Below are positions 1 to 12,051 of a DNA stretch of 64,000 nt, one piece after another. Both the position numbers and the translations under genes were made by a program. The notes beneath the pieces were generated by a model. That model did not search any database, had not been told where the DNA came from, and was given only the letters and a program-made list of their open reading frames with translations. The stretch is from Pandoraea nosoerga (GTDB lineage: Bacteria > Pseudomonadota > Gammaproteobacteria > Burkholderiales > Burkholderiaceae), in contig NZ_CABPSC010000007.1 in assembly GCF_902459585.1 (NCBI RefSeq), forward strand, positions 1 to 64,000, given 5' to 3'. Within the stretch, counting starts at the first letter, position 1. Each line of letters opens with the position of its first letter.

Positions 1-1
1 C

Positions 2-349
2 CCGGCCCCCGCCTCGGGCGCCGACGCCGGCAGTGCCGCGGCCGCCGCCGCCGCCATGGCGTCGCTCAAGACGGCCGCACCGGCCGCAGCGGGCGCGGGC
101 AGCAACCTCGAAGCCGGCAAGAAACTCTACGACACTGTCTGCATGGCCTGCCACGCCGCCGGCGTCATGAACGCGCCGAAGTTCGGCGACAAGGCCGCAT
201 GGGCGCCGCGCATCAAGACCGGCATCGACACGCTGCACAACGCCGCGCTCAAGGGTCTGAACGCCATGCCGCCCAAGGGGGGCGCCGCGAATGCCTCGGA
301 CGACGACGTCAAGGCCGCCGTCGATTACATGGTGAACGCCGCGAAGTAA
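2..349 (+). CDS. Cytochrome c5-type protein, C-terminal part (truncated by window start)
   Basis: This is a monohaem class I cytochrome c acting as a periplasmic or membrane-attached electron carrier. The frame is open from base 2, so the true N-terminus lies outside the window. An Ala-rich low-complexity linker precedes a domain of about 80 residues. The haem motif CMACH and a later Met in LNAMPPKGG, the likely axial ligand, are both visible. The GVMNAPKFGD segment after the haem site is typical of cytochrome c5 (CytC553/c5) domains. An internal ATG at 56 lies inside the linker and is probably not the start. A good terminator follows the stop codon. The identity of the missing N-terminal part, which could be a membrane anchor or a second haem domain, is unknown. 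Confidence 0.85.
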   Translation, partial: PAPASGADAGSAAAAAAAMASLKTAAPAAAGAGSNLEAGKKLYDTVCMACHAAGVMNAPKFGDKAAWAPRIKTGIDTLHNAALKGLNAMPPKGGAANASDDDVKAAVDYMVNAAK

Positions 350-390
350 TACCGGCGCGCGCAACGGCAGCGTTTCGCAATCGCCACCCT

Positions 391-424
391 GAAAATCCCC
401 GCCTCGGCGGGGCTTTTCTTTTTG
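391..424 (+). terminator. Rho-independent terminator after the cytochrome c gene
   Basis: A 7-bp GC stem (CCCCGCC / GGCGGGG) with a 2-base loop is followed by a T-rich tract. It lies about 45 bp after the cytochrome stop and before the convergent phosphoesterase gene. Confidence 0.8.
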
Positions 425-480
425 GCGTCCCGGGGGGCGGCGTCGCGCAGGCTCGCACGCGCGGCGTCAGCCCTCAGCGC

Positions 481-1257
481 TCATACTCGCACGCACAGCT
501 GCGGATCGAAGCTGGCGTTCTCCACGCGTGCCTCGAAGCAATAGCCGCGCGGATTGCACAGCACGCGCGTGCGCCCGACCTTGTAGTCGAACGAATCGTG
601 CGTGTGGCCGTGGATCCACAAGGCGGCCTCCGACTGCTCGACGACCGAGGTCAAATCCGAAATGAACGCCGGATTGACCAGCGAGCCCTCAAAGCGCGGA
701 TGGATGCTTCTCGGCGTGGGGGCGTGATGCGTGACGACCACCGTCGGCCCCTCATGGGGCGTGGCGAACACGCGCGCGAGCCACGCGACGTTCTCGCGAC
801 ACAGCGCTGCCGAATCCTCCGGCGAGAAGAACGGCAGATCCGACCATGGCGCTGCCGGGTCGCCTACGCGAATGCGCGTGAAGTCGCGCACGAACTTGCG
901 CGATTCCTCGATCACTTCGTTGTGCTTGCCCAGCGCGTCGTACAGCGCGAAGTCCGTCCACAACGTCGTGCCCACGAAGCGCACGCCGTCGATCACCACG
1001 GCCGCGCGCTCAAGCAGATGCACCTGGGTGCCCGCGACGAGGCGGCGCAGCTCGGCGAGCGTGCCGGCAAGCGTCGCGCCATAGAACTCGTGATTTCCGG
1101 GAACGTAGATGACGGGACGAGGCAACTGCTTCGCCCACTCGATCGCTTGCGCCGGACGGCTGATGTCGCCGGCGAGAATGGTGACGTCGGCGTCGACGTC
1201 GGGTACGGCCATCGGGGCTACGGACAAATGCAGGTCTGACAGGATATGCAGTCTCAC
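481..1257 (-). CDS. Calcineurin-like metallophosphoesterase
   Basis: This is a predicted dinuclear-metal phosphoesterase of the calcineurin-like superfamily, likely cytoplasmic, with no signal peptide. The metal and catalytic motifs appear in the usual order: D-x-H near residues 8-10 (SDLHL), GD near 31, GNHE near 54-57, THH near 176-178 and GHTH near 217-220. The GTG at 1257 is chosen because GGAG lies 7 bases upstream; another GTG at 1263 is too close to that site. The family covers phosphodiesterases, nucleotidases and nucleases, so the substrate cannot be told from sequence. It is a single gene converging on the cytochrome c gene. Confidence 0.85.
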   Translation of the reverse strand: MRLHILSDLHLSVAPMAVPDVDADVTILAGDISRPAQAIEWAKQLPRPVIYVPGNHEFYGATLAGTLAELRRLVAGTQVHLLERAAVVIDGVRFVGTTLWTDFALYDALGKHNEVIEESRKFVRDFTRIRVGDPAAPWSDLPFFSPEDSAALCRENVAWLARVFATPHEGPTVVVTHHAPTPRSIHPRFEGSLVNPAFISDLTSVVEQSEAALWIHGHTHDSFDYKVGRTRVLCNPRGYCFEARVENASFDPQLCVRV

Positions 1258-1494
1258 GCACACGCTCCACTAGGCTTGAGGATCGGTGCCGCACACGTGC
1301 CGCGCGCCTGCGTGCCGGACGCATCGCCGTGCGTCGGACGTGTGGGCATTGGATCGAAATCAACGCAATTTGCGCATTGTTTCGCCCGTTTTTTACCGAC
1401 TATCACCTGCGCGGCGCCGATGGTCAAGATGTCTTTGTCATCGATAGAACGCGCTTCTATAGTGAAACTTCACCTGACGAGTGGAGGAGAGCCT

Positions 1495-1608
1495 ATGCGC
1501 AAACTGTGGGTCGCCGTCCTGCTTTGTTTGGCCGGTCTGACGGGCGTTGTCGCAGTATCGAGTCCGGCGGCCGCATGTGACCAGACGTCTTCGGGCGGCG
1601 GCAAATAG
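1495..1608 (+). CDS. Small secreted peptide (37 aa)
   Basis: This is a short gene of unknown function. It encodes a classic Sec signal: N-terminal MRK, a hydrophobic core (LWVAVLLCLAGLTGVVAV) and a PAAA-C junction, leaving only CDQTSSGGGK after it. The Cys after Ala-Ala could also be a lipobox-like site, although the preceding residues are not ideal. A strong ribosome binding site (GGAGGAG) sits 6 bases before the ATG, which argues for real translation. The mature product would be about 10 residues or a tiny lipopeptide. No family is recognised. Confidence 0.55.
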   Translation: MRKLWVAVLLCLAGLTGVVAVSSPAAACDQTSSGGGK

Positions 1609-1731
1609 CAGCAAGCATTGCGTACACGGCGTGCCTGCCGCCGCCGACAGCCCCGGTACGGACATCGCCGCACCTCAAGCCAGCCCCCCGCTCGCGGGGG
1701 GCGACTCGTTTACGACGTCAAGGCGCTGGGG

Positions 1732-3843
1732 TCACGCGCCCGACGTCGACGGCGCCTTGCCGCCGCCCGCGAGCATCGCCTTGAGGCTGGCGAGCCGGTC
1801 CTTGGGCGACATGGGCGCTTCTTCCGGCGGCGGGGGCGGCGCGTCGTCCAGTTGCATCTCGGCGACGAACCGCGATACTTCGCACGAATACGTCTCGCGG
1901 GCCCGTTTGCGCTTCTTGCACCACGACAACTGCAGCGAGCGCTGCGCGCGCGTGATGCCCACGTACATCAAGCGCCGCTCCTCCTCGATCTTCTCGGCGG
2001 TGACCTCTTCGTCCTCGCGGATGTGCGGCAGGATGCCTTCCTCGACGCCCACGAGAAAGACGTGCGGGTACTCGAGTCCCTTCGACGCGTGCAACGTGGA
2101 CAGACGCACGGCGTCCGGATCGTCGCCGTCGCGGCCCTCGAGCATCGACATCAGCGCGATGGTCTGCGTGAGCTCCAGCAGGCTCTTGCCGTCGTCGTCG
2201 GTCGCGTCGGCGTCGTCGAGAGGGTCGAGCCCGGTGGCGGCGTCCGTTGTGCTGCGCGTGCCCTTGCGCTTCATCCATTCGAGGAATTCGAGCACCGTCG
2301 TCCAGCGCGCCTGCGCCTGACGTTCGTCGAACGTGTCGTACAGATACGCCTCGTAGTGAATGCCTTCCATGAGGTCGTCGATCACTTCGTTGGCCGGATC
2401 GCGGGCCGCGCGCGCCGCGATGCGCTGGATGAAGTCGCAGAACGCGCGCAGCGGCTCGAGCTGCCGCGGCTGCAGCCGCGCCTCGACCGCGCCCATGTAG
2501 ACGGCCTCGAACAGCGACACCTTGGCCTGCCCCGCGAAGCCGCCGAGCACTTCGAGCGTGGTGCTGCCCACGCCGCGCCGCGGCGTGGTCACGGCGCGGA
2601 TGAATGCGGGGTCGTCATCCGGATTGGCGAGCAGGCGCAGATAGGCGCACAGATCCTTGATTTCCGCCTTGTCGAAGAATGACTGGCCACCCGAGAGCAC
2701 GTAGGGAATGCGCTCGCGGCGCAATACCTGTTCGAAGATGCGGGCCTGATGGTTGCCGCGATAGAGAATCGCGTAATCGCGAAACTCGGCGCGACGCTCG
2801 AACTTGTGGGCCGACAGCCGGAAGACGACCGACTCGGCCTCGTGTTCCTCGTCGTTCATCGCGGTCACGGTGATCGGATCGCCCAGACCGTGCTCGCTCC
2901 ACAGCTTCTTCTCGAAGAGTTTCGGATTCTTCGCGATGACGTTGTTCGCCGCCGTCAGAATGCGCGACGTCGAGCGGTAGTTCTGTTCGAGCTTGATGAC
3001 CTTGAGCGTCGGGAAGTCCACCTGCAGCTGCTTGAGGTTCTCGAGCGTGGCGCCGCGCCAGCCGTAGATGGCCTGGTCGTCGTCGCCCACCGCGGTGAAG
3101 GCCGCGCGCTTGCCTGCGAGCAGCTTGAGCAGCAGGTACTGGCAGGTGTTGGTGTCCTGATACTCGTCGATGAGCAGGTAGCGCAGCTTGTTCTGCCAGC
3201 GCTCGCGCACTTGCTCGTCGCGCTCGAAGAGTTCCGCGGGCAGGCGGATCAGGTCGTCGAAGTCGACCGCCTGATAGGCCTGCAGTGTCGCCATGTAGTT
3301 GCGGTAGACGAGCGCGGCCTGGTGCTCCTCGGCCGTCTCGGCCGCGGCGAGCGCCGTCTCGGGCGTGATCAGCCCGTTCTTCCACAGCGAGATGGCCGTC
3401 TGCACGCCGCGAATCATCGCCTTGTCGGTGGTGCCGAGCTGCTCCTGGATCAGACCGAAGCAGTCGTCCGCATCGAGAATCGAGAACTGCGGCTTGAGGC
3501 CGACGTTCTCCGCTTCGCGTCGCAGAATCTGCACGCCCAGCGAGTGGAACGTACAGATCGTGAGCTGATTGACAGGGACCTTGCGACCTTCCTTGCCGGG
3601 TGTGGTGAGCGTCTTGCCTTCGAGCTGCTTGGCCACGCGCTCGCGCATTTCGGCCGCGGCCTTGTTGGTGAAGGTCACCGCGGCGATGTGCTTCGGCTCG
3701 AAACCCTTCGCCTCGATGAGCCACGCGATTTTCTGCGTGATCACGCGCGTCTTGCCGCTGCCCGCGCCGGCCAGCACGAGGCAGGGGCCGTCGAAGTAAT
3801 GCGTGGCTTCGTTCTGAGCAGGGTTGAGCGGGAAGGACGACAT
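1732..3843 (-). CDS. rep: UvrD/Rep-family superfamily 1 DNA helicase
   Basis: This is an ATP-dependent 3'-5' DNA helicase of about 703 residues, close to the usual size of Rep and UvrD. The N-terminus carries the Q-motif (LNPAQNEA) and the Walker A loop AGAGSGKT near residues 25-32. Motif II appears as LLIDEYQDTN, followed by VGDDDQAIYGWRG. Late motifs include TLHASKGLEYPHVF and YVGITRAQ. The 2A/2B domain order and the short C-terminus resemble Rep more than UvrD, but the two are hard to separate by eye. The frame stays open to 4185; the start at 3843 is chosen because MSSFPLNPAQ matches the family N-terminus. Its role would be replication restart past protein blocks. Confidence 0.9.
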   Translation of the reverse strand: MSSFPLNPAQNEATHYFDGPCLVLAGAGSGKTRVITQKIAWLIEAKGFEPKHIAAVTFTNKAAAEMRERVAKQLEGKTLTTPGKEGRKVPVNQLTICTFHSLGVQILRREAENVGLKPQFSILDADDCFGLIQEQLGTTDKAMIRGVQTAISLWKNGLITPETALAAAETAEEHQAALVYRNYMATLQAYQAVDFDDLIRLPAELFERDEQVRERWQNKLRYLLIDEYQDTNTCQYLLLKLLAGKRAAFTAVGDDDQAIYGWRGATLENLKQLQVDFPTLKVIKLEQNYRSTSRILTAANNVIAKNPKLFEKKLWSEHGLGDPITVTAMNDEEHEAESVVFRLSAHKFERRAEFRDYAILYRGNHQARIFEQVLRRERIPYVLSGGQSFFDKAEIKDLCAYLRLLANPDDDPAFIRAVTTPRRGVGSTTLEVLGGFAGQAKVSLFEAVYMGAVEARLQPRQLEPLRAFCDFIQRIAARAARDPANEVIDDLMEGIHYEAYLYDTFDERQAQARWTTVLEFLEWMKRKGTRSTTDAATGLDPLDDADATDDDGKSLLELTQTIALMSMLEGRDGDDPDAVRLSTLHASKGLEYPHVFLVGVEEGILPHIREDEEVTAEKIEEERRLMYVGITRAQRSLQLSWCKKRKRARETYSCEVSRFVAEMQLDDAPPPPPEEAPMSPKDRLASLKAMLAGGGKAPSTSGA

Positions 3844-4079
3844 GGCGTGAAGCGATGGGGACGGGAGTGGCAGCCGGCGGGTGCGCGCACGGCGCGGTGC
3901 GCATGTACCGGCGGCGTCGGCGTGGCGAGCGTCGGCCTGCCGGATAGCGGGCAAGTCTATCACGCGGCATGCACGTCGCCGTGACACGCAGGGTGCGCGA
4001 CGCGCACGCACACTTGTCCCCATGCGCCACTGTGGGGCGGACGCGACGCGTGCGCTGGCGTCGACGCGCGGGCGGTGCC

Positions 4080-4085
4080 TATAAT
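4080..4085 (+). promoter_or_regulatory. Consensus -10 box upstream of the zinc-ribbon gene
   Basis: A perfect TATAAT lies 31 bp before the GTG start at 4116. No clear -35 hexamer is visible at the expected spacing, so the promoter is only partly supported. Confidence 0.4.
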
Positions 4086-4115
4086 GAAAAACGTTGCCAT
4101 CGTGGTGAGGTCGCC

Positions 4116-5036
4116 GTGCAATGTCCAACCTGTGGGACGAACAATGCGCCGCGTGCTCTGCACTGTGAGAAGTGCGGCGCGACACTCGGGGACGCCGAAC
4201 CGGGATTCCGGGACGGCGAGCTGGCGGCGGCGGGCGCCCCCGCGGCGCCGCGGGGCCGGTTCCAGCGCGGCAGGCGCGACGGCGAGCCGGCCTGGCTCAA
4301 CGGTGCGCTCGTCATCGGTACCGCCGTCTTTGCCGCCATCGCGCTGATCGGCATCTGGTGGAACCTGCGGGCGCCTTACGTCGACCCCGTTCCCAAACCT
4401 CCCGGCGGACTCGCCGTCACCCCGTTCAACAGCGGCAACAGCCTGCCCGCCCCGGCAGGCGCCTCGGCCGCAAGCGCGGCGGCGCCCGCACCCCCCGTCG
4501 ACGAAGCCTCGGCGGCGCTGGCCCGGGCACAGGCGCTGGCCGCGGCCGATGCTGCGGCGTCGGGCGCTGCATCGGAGGCTGTATCGGAGGCTGTATCGGC
4601 CTCGAGCGCGCCGCTTACGGCCTCGGCGGCGACCGCCGCGCTCACCGCGCGCGCCACCGCGATGCCACCGGCGTCGCCGGCCCTCACCGCCCCCACCGGC
4701 AGCGACGCGCCGGACGCCATGATGCAGATGCTGAGCCGCCGCAACGCGCTTGACGCCGGCAACGTGGCGCGTCCGGGCGCCAACGCCGACCTGCCGGCCC
4801 ACTACGACAACGAAGACTTCGGCCCGGCCGCCCCGGCGTCCACGCAGCATGCCGCCGCGGCGCCGGCGGCTTCCCGGCCCGGCGCCGCGAGCGCCATCGC
4901 GGCCGCCCTCGCGCAATGCGAGCGTTATCGCTGGTACGAAGTGATTCCGAAGCAGCGCTGCATCTGGGCCGTGTGCAACGGGCATTGGGGCAAGGACGGC
5001 TGTCCCGCCGGCGCCAATCCGGGAGACACGCACTGA
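4116..5036 (+). CDS. Zinc-ribbon membrane protein with Cys-rich C-terminus
   Basis: This is a protein of unknown function, about 306 residues. It starts with a zinc ribbon (CPTCG, then CEKCG about 15 residues later). A single membrane helix follows near residues 60-80 (ALVIGTAVFAAIALIGIWW). A long Ala/Ser/Pro-rich linker then runs to a conserved-looking C-terminal domain with four Cys and several Trp/Tyr (CERYRWYEV, QRCIWAVCNGHWGKDGC). The GTG at 4116 is chosen because TGAGG lies just upstream and the zinc ribbon begins at residue 2. The topology suggests a cytoplasmic zinc ribbon and an exported C-terminal domain that may be disulfide-bonded. It lies immediately upstream of the glycine riboswitch, on the same strand. 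Confidence 0.7.
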   Translation: MQCPTCGTNNAPRALHCEKCGATLGDAEPGFRDGELAAAGAPAAPRGRFQRGRRDGEPAWLNGALVIGTAVFAAIALIGIWWNLRAPYVDPVPKPPGGLAVTPFNSGNSLPAPAGASAASAAAPAPPVDEASAALARAQALAAADAAASGAASEAVSEAVSASSAPLTASAATAALTARATAMPPASPALTAPTGSDAPDAMMQMLSRRNALDAGNVARPGANADLPAHYDNEDFGPAAPASTQHAAAAPAASRPGAASAIAAALAQCERYRWYEVIPKQRCIWAVCNGHWGKDGCPAGANPGDTH

Positions 5037-5104
5037 CGCGCAGCGACATGCACCGACCGGCGGCGGCTTCGCCGCACCGCATTGCAACGGTCAGAATGGC
5101 CGGC

Positions 5105-5132
5105 GTGTGGGCGCGTGGGCGTGTGGGCGCGT
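5105..5132. repeat. Short direct repeat GTGTGGGCGCGT
   Basis: Two copies of GTGTGGGCGCGT start at 5105 and 5121, a 16-bp period. The decamer GCGTGTGGGC at 5103 also occurs in the tandem array near 34541. Confidence 0.5.
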
Positions 5133-5248
5133 TGCGGGTGTGTAGGCGCGGGAGCGGAGTGCCGGAAACCGGCGCCACGCGGCGCGACGCTCGAGCCGGG
5201 CGCGTCAAATTGACAGTCCCCGGCTTTCCCCGTAAAGTGCGCGAGCGT

Positions 5249-5480
5249 GGTCGGGAGAGCGCACCGGGAAGCACATGCCGGGGCCGCCGAAGGGGTAATA
5301 CCCACAAACTCTCAGGCATCAAGGACCGTCCGCGCCGAAGGCATCGCCTTCGATCTCTGGAGAGCGGTTGCAGCAAGCGGGAGCGCGCTGGCAACCCACC
5401 GAAGGGGCCGGTACCGGTGGCAGACGCGGGCGCGTCGCACGGACCGGGCAATCTCTCAGGTACCAAGGACAGAGGGGTCA
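5249..5480 (+). ncRNA. Tandem glycine riboswitch upstream of gcvT
   Basis: Two glycine-aptamer signatures follow one another. The first has GGGAGAGCGC, then CCGAAGGGGTAA and CTCTCAGGCATCAAGGACC. The second begins at about 5351 with CTCTGGAGAGCGG and contains CCGAAGGGGC and TCTCAGGTACCAAGGACAGAGG. This is the known double-aptamer arrangement with a short linker. Its position before gcvT matches the established role of switching on glycine cleavage when glycine is abundant. The end of the second aptamer runs into the 5' arm of a terminator. Confidence 0.95.
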
Positions 5481-5564
5481 TCTCGCCAACTGGCATTGCG
5501 TCGGGCAAGTGCGTCAGCACGGTCCGCACGCGCTAAGTGCCGGTCGTCGAGATGACCCCTTTTT
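5474..5564 (+). terminator. Riboswitch-controlled terminator (expression platform)
   Basis: GGGGTCATCTCG (5474-5485) is perfectly complementary to CGAGATGACCCC (5548-5559), which is followed directly by five T. The 5' arm abuts the last pairing strand of aptamer 2 (ACAGAGG). Glycine binding could therefore compete with terminator formation. Confidence 0.75.
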
Positions 5565-5620
5565 GCGTTTTCGGACGCGGCTTATCCGAAATTCCCGAAT
5601 CCTTGATGCCTGACGCCCCG

Positions 5621-6727
5621 ATGACCGAACTCAAACGCACCCCGCTCAACGATACGCACCGCGCTGCCGGTGCCCGCATGGTCGACTTCGGCGGCTGGGA
5701 CATGCCGGTGAACTATGGCTCCCAGATCGAAGAGCACAACGCCGTTCGCACCGATGCCGGCATGTTCGACGTCTCGCACATGTGCGTGGTGGACCTGCAT
5801 GGCCCGAGCTGCCGCGAGTTCCTGCGCTACGCGCTCGCCAACAACGTCGACAAGCTGCAGAGCCCGGGCAAGGCCCTCTACACCTGCATGCTCAACCCGA
5901 GCGGCGGCGTGATCGACGATCTCATCGTCTATTTCATTGCCGAAGACTGGTTCCGTCTGGTCGTGAACGCCGGCACCGCCGACAAGGACCTCGCCTGGCT
6001 CGGCCAGCTCAACGCGCACGGCGACTACAGCCTGACGATCGTGCCGCGCCGCGATCTGTCCATCGTGGCCGTGCAGGGCCCGAACGCGCGCGCCAGGGTG
6101 TGGCAGGCCGTGCCGGGCAGCCAGGCCGTGAGCGAAGTGCTCAAGCCGTTCAATGCCGCCTTTGCGAAGGACACCCCGTTCGGCGAGCTGATGATCGCGC
6201 GCACCGGCTACACCGGTGAGGACGGCTTCGAAGTCATCGTGCCGGCCGATCACGTCGTGGCCCTGTGGCGGGCGCTCGTCGACGCGGGCGTGCGCCCGGC
6301 CGGGCTCGGCGCGCGCGACACGCTGCGTCTGGAGGCCGGCATGAACCTGTATGGCCAGGACATGGACGACAACGTCTCGCCGCTCGACGCCGGCTTGGGC
6401 TGGACGGTCGAGAAGGACAGCGAGCGCACGTTCGTCGGCAAGGACTCGCTGCTCTCGCGCGGCCAGACGTGGCGCTTCGCCGGTCTCGTCCTCGACGGCA
6501 AGGGCGGCGTGCTGCGCGCGCATCAGGTCGTGGTGACCGATGCCGGCGCAGGCGAAATCACCAGCGGCACGTTCAGCCCGAGCCTGCAGCAGTCCATCGG
6601 CTTTGCCCGCCTGCCCAAGGGCGTGCCCGACGGCGCGATCGTTCATGTGCAAATTCGTGACAAGCAATTGCCCGCACGTGTGGTCAAATTACCGTTCGTG
6701 CGTCACGGCAAGGCCGTGGTGGCGTGA
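5621..6727 (+). CDS. gcvT: Glycine cleavage system T protein (aminomethyltransferase)
   Basis: GcvT takes the aminomethyl group from lipoylated H protein, releases ammonia and passes the methylene group to tetrahydrofolate. The N-terminus [27 protein letters not shown] and the later [10 protein letters not shown] and [18 protein letters not shown] motifs are typical of the family. The length of about 368 residues is normal. The frame extends upstream to 5537 but would run through the riboswitch terminator. ATG codons at 5606 and 5621 are both possible; 5621 fits the family start best, and neither has a strong ribosome binding site. It is the first gene of a riboswitch-controlled gcvT-gcvH-gcvP operon. 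Confidence 0.95.
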   Translation: MTELKRTPLNDTHRAAGARMVDFGGWDMPVNYGSQIEEHNAVRTDAGMFDVSHMCVVDLHGPSCREFLRYALANNVDKLQSPGKALYTCMLNPSGGVIDDLIVYFIAEDWFRLVVNAGTADKDLAWLGQLNAHGDYSLTIVPRRDLSIVAVQGPNARARVWQAVPGSQAVSEVLKPFNAAFAKDTPFGELMIARTGYTGEDGFEVIVPADHVVALWRALVDAGVRPAGLGARDTLRLEAGMNLYGQDMDDNVSPLDAGLGWTVEKDSERTFVGKDSLLSRGQTWRFAGLVLDGKGGVLRAHQVVVTDAGAGEITSGTFSPSLQQSIGFARLPKGVPDGAIVHVQIRDKQLPARVVKLPFVRHGKAVVA

Positions 6728-6807
6728 GCGGACAGGCTCACCCCGCGCGGCAGACGGCACGACAGACTCTCAATACGACACCCCATACTGAAACCGGAGC
6801 GTCACAA

Positions 6808-7191
6808 ATGGCGAACACCCCCGATAACCTGAAGTACGCCGAGTCCCACGAGTGGGCTCGCCTCGAAGCCGACGGCACCGTGACCATCGGCATTACCGAC
6901 CACGCGCAGGAAGCGCTGGGCGACGTGGTATTCGTCGAGCTGCCGGACACCGGCCGCACGGTGACTGCCAAGGAATCCGTGGCCGTGGTCGAGTCGGTCA
7001 AGGCCGCCTCGGACATCTACGCCCCGATCGGTGGCGAGATTCTCGAGACGAACAGCGAAGTGCAGGGCGCGCCGGAGCTGGTCAACAGCGACCCGTATGC
7101 CAACTGGCTGTTCCGCATCAAGCCGTCGAACGTGAAGGAACTCGACGCACTGCTCACCGCCGAGCAATACAACGCCGGCCCGGGCGCCTGA
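6808..7191 (+). CDS. gcvH: Glycine cleavage system H protein
   Basis: This is the lipoyl carrier that shuttles the aminomethyl intermediate between the P, T and L proteins. It has 127 residues, the standard length. The lipoylated lysine is Lys65 in ESVKAAS, and the [16 protein letters not shown] segment is a family hallmark. The ATG at 6808 has GGAG about 8 bases upstream. It lies 80 bp after gcvT and 179 bp before gcvP on the same strand. Confidence 0.97.
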   Translation: MANTPDNLKYAESHEWARLEADGTVTIGITDHAQEALGDVVFVELPDTGRTVTAKESVAVVESVKAASDIYAPIGGEILETNSEVQGAPELVNSDPYANWLFRIKPSNVKELDALLTAEQYNAGPGA

Positions 7192-7370
7192 GTCCGTCCG
7201 CGTCCGGCGACCAGCCGGGCGGCTCGGCGGTTCGGTGAATCGATGAATCGCGATCTTCGCGAGTCTCCCGGTTCCCCACCCGCCGATGCGCCTGCAGACT
7301 TGCCCGCAGACCCGCACCGAAGCAATCCATTGCCGTTGTCACTTGCCGTGACCGCCCGAGAGATCCGACC

Positions 7371-10307
<2,937 letters not shown>

Positions 10308-10330
10308 GCGCCGCGAAATTCGACGAACCG

Positions 10331-10361
10331 GGGCCGGCAGAAACATTGCTGGCCCTTTTTT
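10331..10361 (+). terminator. Rho-independent terminator after gcvP
   Basis: An 8-bp stem (GGGCCGGC / GCTGGCCC, one G-U pair) is followed by a run of T. It closes the gcv operon before sdaA. Confidence 0.85.
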
Positions 10362-10444
10362 GTCTCTATGGATGTCACGCGAATGCGTCAGCGTGAAGGC
10401 GCTCGCCGGGTATCACAACGTTTCAGCTAAATCAGGAAAGCCTC

Positions 10445-11848
10445 ATGGCCGTTTCAGTTTTCGATTTGTTCAAGATCGGTATCGGACCGTCGAGTTCGCA
10501 TACCGTGGGGCCGATGCGCGCAGCACTGATGTTCGTACAGGGACTGGAGCGCGACGCTTTGCTGCCGAAGGTGGCATCACTGCGTGCGGAGCTCTACGGC
10601 TCGCTCGGCGCCACGGGCAAGGGCCACGGCACCGACAAGGGCGTGCTGCTCGGCTTCATGGGCGAAGCGCCGGACACGGTCGATCCGTCGACGATCGCCG
10701 GGCGGCTCGCCACGCTGCGCCGCGAGAAGGTGCTGTCGATTCTCGGCAAGCACGAAGTGCCCTTTGTCGAGAAGGAGCACATGGTGTTCTTCCGCCGGGA
10801 GGCGATGGCCGAGCATCCGAACGGCATGAAGTTCCATGCCTTCGACAGCGACGGCAACAAGCTGCGCGAAGGGCGCTACCTGTCGGTGGGCGGCGGCTTC
10901 GTGGTGACGGCGGGCGCGTCGAACACGCAGGTGCTCGCCGCGCACGACCAGTTGCCGTACCCGTTTCGCACCGGCAAGGAACTGCTCGAGATGTGTCGCG
11001 CGAGCGGCAAGAGCATCGCCGGGCTGATGTGGGAGAACGAGAAGGTCTGGCACAAGAGCGACACTGCGGAGGAGGACATCCGCCGCGGCCTGCTCAACAT
11101 CTGGGCGGTGATGCAGTCGTGCGTCACGCGCGGGTGCGGCATCGGCAACGACGAAGCCGACGGCGAACTGCCCGGGCCGCTGCATGTGCGTCGCCGCGCG
11201 CCGGAGTTGTATCGCCAGCTCACGCAACGCGCCGAGCGCACGCTGTCGGACCCGCTCTCGGTGATGGACTGGGTGAACCTGTACGCCATTGCCGTCAACG
11301 AGGAGAACGCCGCGGGCGGGCGCGTGGTGACCGCGCCGACGAACGGCGCGGCGGGCATTATCCCGTCGGTGCTGCACTACTACGACCGCTTCGTGCACGG
11401 CGCGAACGAGCAGGGCGTGATCGACTTTCTGCTCACGGCAGGAGCCATCGGCATTCTGTACAAGCTCAATGCGTCGATTTCGGGCGCGGAAGTGGGCTGC
11501 CAGGGCGAGGTCGGCGTGGCGTGCTCGATGGCCGCGGGTGCGCTGGCAGCGGTGCTGGGCGGGACGGTGGAGCAAGTCGAGAACGCCGCGGAAATCGGCA
11601 TGGAGCACAACCTGGGGCTCACCTGCGACCCGGTGGGCGGTCTTGTGCAGATTCCCTGCATCGAGCGCAACGCGATGGCGTCGGTCAAGGCCGTGAACGC
11701 CGCGCGCATGGCGCTGCGCGGTGATGGCGCCCACTACGTCTCGCTCGACTCCGTCATCAAGACGATGCGCGAGACCGGCGCCGACATGAAGACGAAGTAC
11801 AAGGAGACGGCGCGCGGCGGCCTGGCGGTGAATATCGTGGAGTGCTGA
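10445..11848 (+). CDS. sdaA: L-serine ammonia-lyase (single-chain, iron-sulfur)
   Basis: This enzyme deaminates L-serine to pyruvate and ammonia with an oxygen-sensitive [4Fe-4S] cluster. It has 467 residues, the normal single-polypeptide length. The N-terminal [15 protein letters not shown] motif belongs to the beta domain. The alpha domain carries the conserved Cys set in [16 protein letters not shown] and [25 protein letters not shown] lies just before the ATG. It follows gcvTHP on the same strand but behind a terminator, so it is probably a separate unit. Its position suggests glycine is converted to serine and then to pyruvate. Confidence 0.96.
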   Translation: MAVSVFDLFKIGIGPSSSHTVGPMRAALMFVQGLERDALLPKVASLRAELYGSLGATGKGHGTDKGVLLGFMGEAPDTVDPSTIAGRLATLRREKVLSILGKHEVPFVEKEHMVFFRREAMAEHPNGMKFHAFDSDGNKLREGRYLSVGGGFVVTAGASNTQVLAAHDQLPYPFRTGKELLEMCRASGKSIAGLMWENEKVWHKSDTAEEDIRRGLLNIWAVMQSCVTRGCGIGNDEADGELPGPLHVRRRAPELYRQLTQRAERTLSDPLSVMDWVNLYAIAVNEENAAGGRVVTAPTNGAAGIIPSVLHYYDRFVHGANEQGVIDFLLTAGAIGILYKLNASISGAEVGCQGEVGVACSMAAGALAAVLGGTVEQVENAAEIGMEHNLGLTCDPVGGLVQIPCIERNAMASVKAVNAARMALRGDGAHYVSLDSVIKTMRETGADMKTKYKETARGGLAVNIVEC

Positions 11849-11944
11849 TGGCGCGGTGGGCCATGGCGGCACGGCGGGACTGTCACGCGGCCGACACATG
11901 CCGCGATTAACCTGCTCCCCGATGTCTCCTTGCCTTGTCTTTAC

Positions 11945-11977
11945 GCCGCCCGGCAACTGCCGGGCGGCTTTTTTATT
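11945..11977 (+). terminator. Rho-independent terminator after sdaA
   Basis: A perfect 10-bp stem (GCCGCCCGGC / GCCGGGCGGC) with loop AACT is followed by a T tract. Confidence 0.9.
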
Positions 11978-11984
11978 GGACGAA

Positions 11985-12020
11985 CAAAAAGGGGCCGGCG
12001 AGACTGTCTCGTCGGCCCCT
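11985..12020 (-). terminator. Terminator of the binding-protein gene (minus strand)
   Basis: On the minus strand GGGGCCGACGAGA pairs with TCTCGCCGGCCCC (one mismatch) around a CAG loop and is followed by TTTTTG. It lies just downstream of the minus-strand gene ending at 12052. With the sdaA terminator it forms a back-to-back pair. Confidence 0.8.
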
Positions 12021-12051
12021 CGTACCGCGGATCGCGGGTAACGCCGACGGC

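Noticed and set aside
1683-1701. A terminator between the small peptide gene and the helicase gene
   Set aside because: CCCCCC/GGGGGG can pair, but no T tract follows on either strand, so it was not listed as a terminator.
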